DNA of 23,867 nt from Oligoflexia bacterium (GTDB taxonomy: Bacteria; Bdellovibrionota; UBA1018; CAIMNF01), in the NCBI GenBank assembly GCA_903858975.1, contig CAIOKW010000242.1:1-23867 (forward strand), read 5' to 3'. Below, piece by piece: positions 22,042 through 23,867 of this stretch. Made by a program: the position numbers and the translations under genes. The number at the start of each line of letters is the position of its first letter. Within the stretch, counting starts at the first letter, position 1. Under the pieces are notes generated by a model that was not told the DNA's origin, did not search any database, and saw only the letters and a program-made list of their open reading frames with translations.

Positions 22042-23307
22042 TTAGAAGGGGAGTTCTCCGTCATCTAGGAACTTCTTGATCTGTTCCTCCTGGATCAGGC
22101 CCGGGGCATGGATGGTCCTCAGAGGGCGGTAGGTCTTGGCCAAGTCCCATTCAATGATTCCATCGTTATTGACCCTCTCGATGAATTTCTGTTCCTCCAT
22201 GAATTTGGTGTAGTTCTCGGCTGAGTCCACGCTCTTATTCATCGCGATGGCAAGGTCGCGGGTTCTCATTCGCCCGCCGGCTGAAACCAGCGCACCCATC
22301 ACGCTGCTGCGACTTGTGGATGCACTCCCGATGGCAATCCAAAGAGCAAGCCTCAGATCGTCGTTTGTGATTTCGCGTCTCCCGTCTGATAGCGCCGAAC
22401 CAAAGACAATCTGTTCCAAGTAACGGTAGGCCCTCTCCGGGCTCTCAGAAGTGATCTCGATGCCAAGAGTGTTTCCCAGATCGTCCCGCTCTTCGACGCC
22501 TCTGCTCCTCATTGCGGCCATGGTAAAGGCGATGAGACTCAGTTTCCTGTGCGCTTCCTCCCCAACAGAAAACGCCTCTCTTGGGATGCTTCCGGGTTCG
22601 TGTTGGGCGAATAGGTGCTCCGCAAAACTCACTAGAGCCGCCTCTGCCTTGCCCTCAAGTTCGAAATGATCCTGAGTGGGACCTCTCCAGCTATCGGCAT
22701 CGATTTTCCTTTTTGGGATGTTCCAAAAACTGAATCTTGGGCCGACGGCGTCTAGGGCCTTCGTGACCTTGCCTCGGATGACATTGGGAGTGACTGCCCC
22801 AAGCAGAGTAAAGATAATGGGGTCAGAGTATCCTCGTTGTCCATGACTGCCCTTGCTCGAGGTGTACCCCTCTCCATCAAGAATGCTCGCAAAGATTCCG
22901 AACTTGTTCATGAGGTCGTCTTCGTGCCCCGTGAATACCGGGGCCATCTCCTTTACGATCACGACCTTTCCCTTCAGTTTGGGGAGAAGGTCGATCTTCG
23001 CGAGTTGTTCTTCGGTCTTATTCGCCGCGTGGCTGACCAGGCTTGCGGCACTAAAGTCATCGACCCGGAGAACCTGGTCCTTAACTTTGGTGCCCTGCTG
23101 GCCCTTGGTGAAGGGCATCAGGAGCGTGGTCTTCCCGCTCGAGGGACCTCCGACCAGGATCACTGCAAGGGGCTGCCTCCTCTTAAGGCGGGTGGATGCG
23201 ATGACTGCGAGAACTAGTCTGGCTGTCTCACGGAGCCCGGAGAACCCGGCTTCGATTTGATCGAGGGTTTCTTTCAGGGTTGAATTCGAATTCTTTGAAT
23301 CATTCAT
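22042..23307 (-). CDS. P-loop (AAA+-like) ATPase with C-terminal winged helix
   Basis: A 421-residue protein. The start at 23307 is set by AAGGAGC 5 bases upstream; an in-frame start 120 bases earlier has no such site and would cover most of the upstream gene. Walker A is GGPSSGKTT (53-61, Lys59). VVIVKEM (115-121) is the likely Walker B with Glu. LLGAVTPNV (168-176) looks like sensor 1, and GPRFSFW (189-195) offers an arginine-finger candidate, Arg191. Residues about 335-385 look like a winged helix (RTRDLAIAMNKSVDSAENYTKFMEEQKFIERV). This layout recalls helicase-like ATPases carried by phages and islands for their own replication, but no replication origin or primase domain is seen. The true function is unknown. 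It overlaps the small Cys protein gene by 8 bases. Confidence 0.75.
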   Translation of the reverse strand: MNDSKNSNSTLKETLDQIEAGFSGLRETARLVLAVIASTRLKRRQPLAVILVGGPSSGKTTLLMPFTKGQQGTKVKDQVLRVDDFSAASLVSHAANKTEEQLAKIDLLPKLKGKVVIVKEMAPVFTGHEDDLMNKFGIFASILDGEGYTSSKGSHGQRGYSDPIIFTLLGAVTPNVIRGKVTKALDAVGPRFSFWNIPKRKIDADSWRGPTQDHFELEGKAEAALVSFAEHLFAQHEPGSIPREAFSVGEEAHRKLSLIAFTMAAMRSRGVEERDDLGNTLGIEITSESPERAYRYLEQIVFGSALSDGRREITNDDLRLALWIAIGSASTSRSSVMGALVSAGGRMRTRDLAIAMNKSVDSAENYTKFMEEQKFIERVNNDGIIEWDLAKTYRPLRTIHAPGLIQEEQIKKFLDDGELPF

Positions 23308-23527
23308 AAATAGCTCCTTCACTGATGGTTTGGCCACATTCCAGGCACTCACGAAGCCCGATGGGTAGGTAGCAGCTTGCGCAATGGAGGTCCCCATTGA
23401 CGCTAACGACTTGGCTTCTCCATTCATGATGCAAGTTGAATAGTTTGCTGATAGTAAGATCTGAATGTCCCGCCCTTGCCAGGTGCTCTATCAGGGTGAA
23501 ATCACTCTTCGTTCTTGGTGTTCTCAT
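23300..23527 (-). CDS. Small protein with HTH-like N-terminus and four-cysteine zinc site
   Basis: A 75-residue protein of unknown function. The ATG at 23527 has GGAG about 7 bases upstream. Residues 10-35 (FTLIEHLARAGHSDLTISKLFNLHH) could form a helix-turn-helix. Residues 49-64 hold Cys49-x2-Cys52-x8-Cys61-x2-Cys64, a compact zinc-ribbon pattern. The order HTH then Cys4 site loosely recalls FlhC-type regulators in miniature, but that likeness may be chance. It overlaps the HTH protein gene before it by ATGA and the ATPase gene after it by 8 bases, so the three are made together. Confidence 0.65.
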   Translation of the reverse strand: MRTPRTKSDFTLIEHLARAGHSDLTISKLFNLHHEWRSQVVSVNGDLHCASCYLPIGLRECLECGQTISEGAIYE

Positions 23528-23718
23528 TTGTTTTCTCCATTCTTGGAGTTTGCTTCAATCCAGGAGTCCAACTGGGTTTGGGAAAAACGGATGGATCTGC
23601 CGATTTTGATGTGAGGAATTCGCTTGATGAAAACCTCGTAACGCAGGCGGGATACCTGCAGGTGCAAGTACTCCGCGGCTTCGTTGATGGTCATTAGTGT
23701 TTTGTAATTCAGGGACAT
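23524..23718 (-). CDS. Excisionase/AlpA-like helix-turn-helix protein
   Basis: A 64-residue DNA-binding protein. Residues about 8-57 (TINEAAEYLHLQVSRLRY, then IPHIKIGRSIRFSQTQLDSWIEA) match the MerR-like winged HTH of excisionases and AlpA-type regulators: first helix with AAEYL, recognition helix, then the K-I-G-R-x-I-R-F wing and the LDSWI helix. The ribosome site AGGAG lies 8 bases before the ATG. It leads the minus-strand gene row of the element and probably guides excision by the integrase or regulates the row. The palindromes at 23744-23774 lie just upstream. Confidence 0.85.
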   Translation of the reverse strand: MSLNYKTLMTINEAAEYLHLQVSRLRYEVFIKRIPHIKIGRSIRFSQTQLDSWIEANSKNGENK

Positions 23719-23743
23719 TTCATGATCTCCTATGGGTGTTAAA

Positions 23744-23774
23744 CACGATTAAATCGTGCTAACTGCAGTAGTTA
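23744..23774. promoter_or_regulatory. Two adjacent operator-like palindromes
   Basis: CACGATT-A-AATCGTG (23744-23758) is a perfect 7-bp inverted repeat with a one-base centre. One base later TAACT-GCAGT-AGTTA (23760-23774), with an ACTGCAGT core, is a second inverted repeat. They lie 26-56 bases before the excisionase-like start, where the promoter of the minus-strand row should be, and just before a possible divergent start at 23791. Such paired dyads are typical binding sites of phage-type dimeric repressors. The binding protein is not in the window. Confidence 0.5.
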
Positions 23775-23790
23775 CGGGAGAAGACCTGAT

Positions 23791-23867
23791 ATGCAACCCA
23801 ACGGATCGGTCGCGCATCCAAAAAAATTACAAGACCACGAAATCAGGAGTGTTTTTCTTAATTTTAA
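23791..23867 (+). CDS. Possible start of a divergent gene (partial, running off the end)
   Basis: An ATG at 23791 opens a frame that stays open to the window edge (25 codons visible, starting MQPNGSVAHPKKLQDHEIRS). GGGAGAAG lies upstream with rather wide spacing (about 9-10 bases). Its position, divergent from the excisionase-like gene across the two palindromes, is where a repressor gene is often found, but 25 codons are too few to identify any domain, and the frame could be chance. Confidence 0.25.
   Translation, partial: MQPNGSVAHPKKLQDHEIRSVFLNF

Larger units (their letters stand above)
20701..23867. mobile_element. Left end of an integrative element (prophage, satellite or genomic island)
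   Basis: Everything right of tRNA-Ser reads as an accessory element: tyrosine integrase, AAA+-like ATPase, small four-cysteine protein, excisionase-like HTH protein, and palindromic operator-like DNA. All four genes run leftward and the first three overlap. Codon use looks richer in G+C than in the genes to the left. No capsid, conjugation or defence gene is visible in this part, so the type of element is not fixed. The right end lies beyond the window. Confidence 0.75.

Noticed and set aside
23300..23527. Small Cys4 protein as a true FlhC flagellar regulator
   Set aside because: FlhC is more than twice as long and works with FlhD; the likeness is limited to an HTH-like stretch and a Cys4 site.
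1..23867. CRISPR arrays or insertion sequences
   Set aside because: No regularly spaced direct repeats and no transposase-like protein or terminal inverted repeats were seen on reading through.

Overview
The window looks like chromosomal DNA of a free-living, motile, diderm (Gram-negative) bacterium. It encodes an outer-membrane barrel ending in Phe, lipobox and Sec-type signal peptides, a Tat component, murein hydrolases, the folate-dependent tRNA methylase TrmFO and a biopterin-type aromatic amino acid hydroxylase. The mix, together with a free-standing MotA/MotB locus, fits the Bdellovibrionota/Oligoflexia or a related former deltaproteobacterial group. That placement is inference from gene content, not a match I could run.

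Region 1 (1-5003, + strand) is the most unusual part: the end of an outer-membrane-type beta-barrel gene, a TPR lipoprotein, a 773-residue membrane protein, MotA, MotB and a small single-span membrane protein, nearly all overlapping or a few bases apart. The 773-residue protein combines two FliF-like periplasmic repeats (each with a CxxxC pair), a charged linker, one membrane span, and a cytoplasmic FliG-like half that keeps most of the torque-helix charges. It reads as a compact, possibly non-flagellar, proton-driven motor spanning the envelope, with rotor ring and switch/torque protein fused in one chain.

Region 2 (5018-10380) holds tRNA-Asn (minus strand) and then a plus-strand run: Slt-type lytic transglycosylase, prs, pth, ychF and a SIMPL-domain exported protein. 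The prs-pth-ychF order is the common bacterial one, but rplY, often found between prs and pth, is absent.

Region 3 (10377-15675) has an EamA transporter and trmFO on the minus strand, diverging from xerC; then a plus-strand cassette of DedA membrane protein, exported M14 (MpaA-like) peptidase and a putative 2OG-Fe(II) oxygenase, the last three joined by 4-base start/stop overlaps.

Region 4 (15677-20497) has a minus-strand outer-membrane barrel gene, a tightly overlapped minus-strand operon (tatA, aromatic amino acid hydroxylase with extra segments, DUF423 membrane protein, unknown 210-residue protein), and a divergent ferredoxin-NADP reductase-like gene with a good promoter and ribosome binding site.

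Region 5 (20611-end) is the left end of an integrative element seated at the 3' end of tRNA-Ser(UGA). A tyrosine integrase gene ends 40 bp from the tRNA. Behind it on the same strand, overlapping one another, are an AAA+-like ATPase, a small four-cysteine protein and an excisionase-like HTH protein. Upstream of these lie two adjacent palindromes that look like operators, and perhaps the start of a divergent gene. The other end of the element is outside the window.
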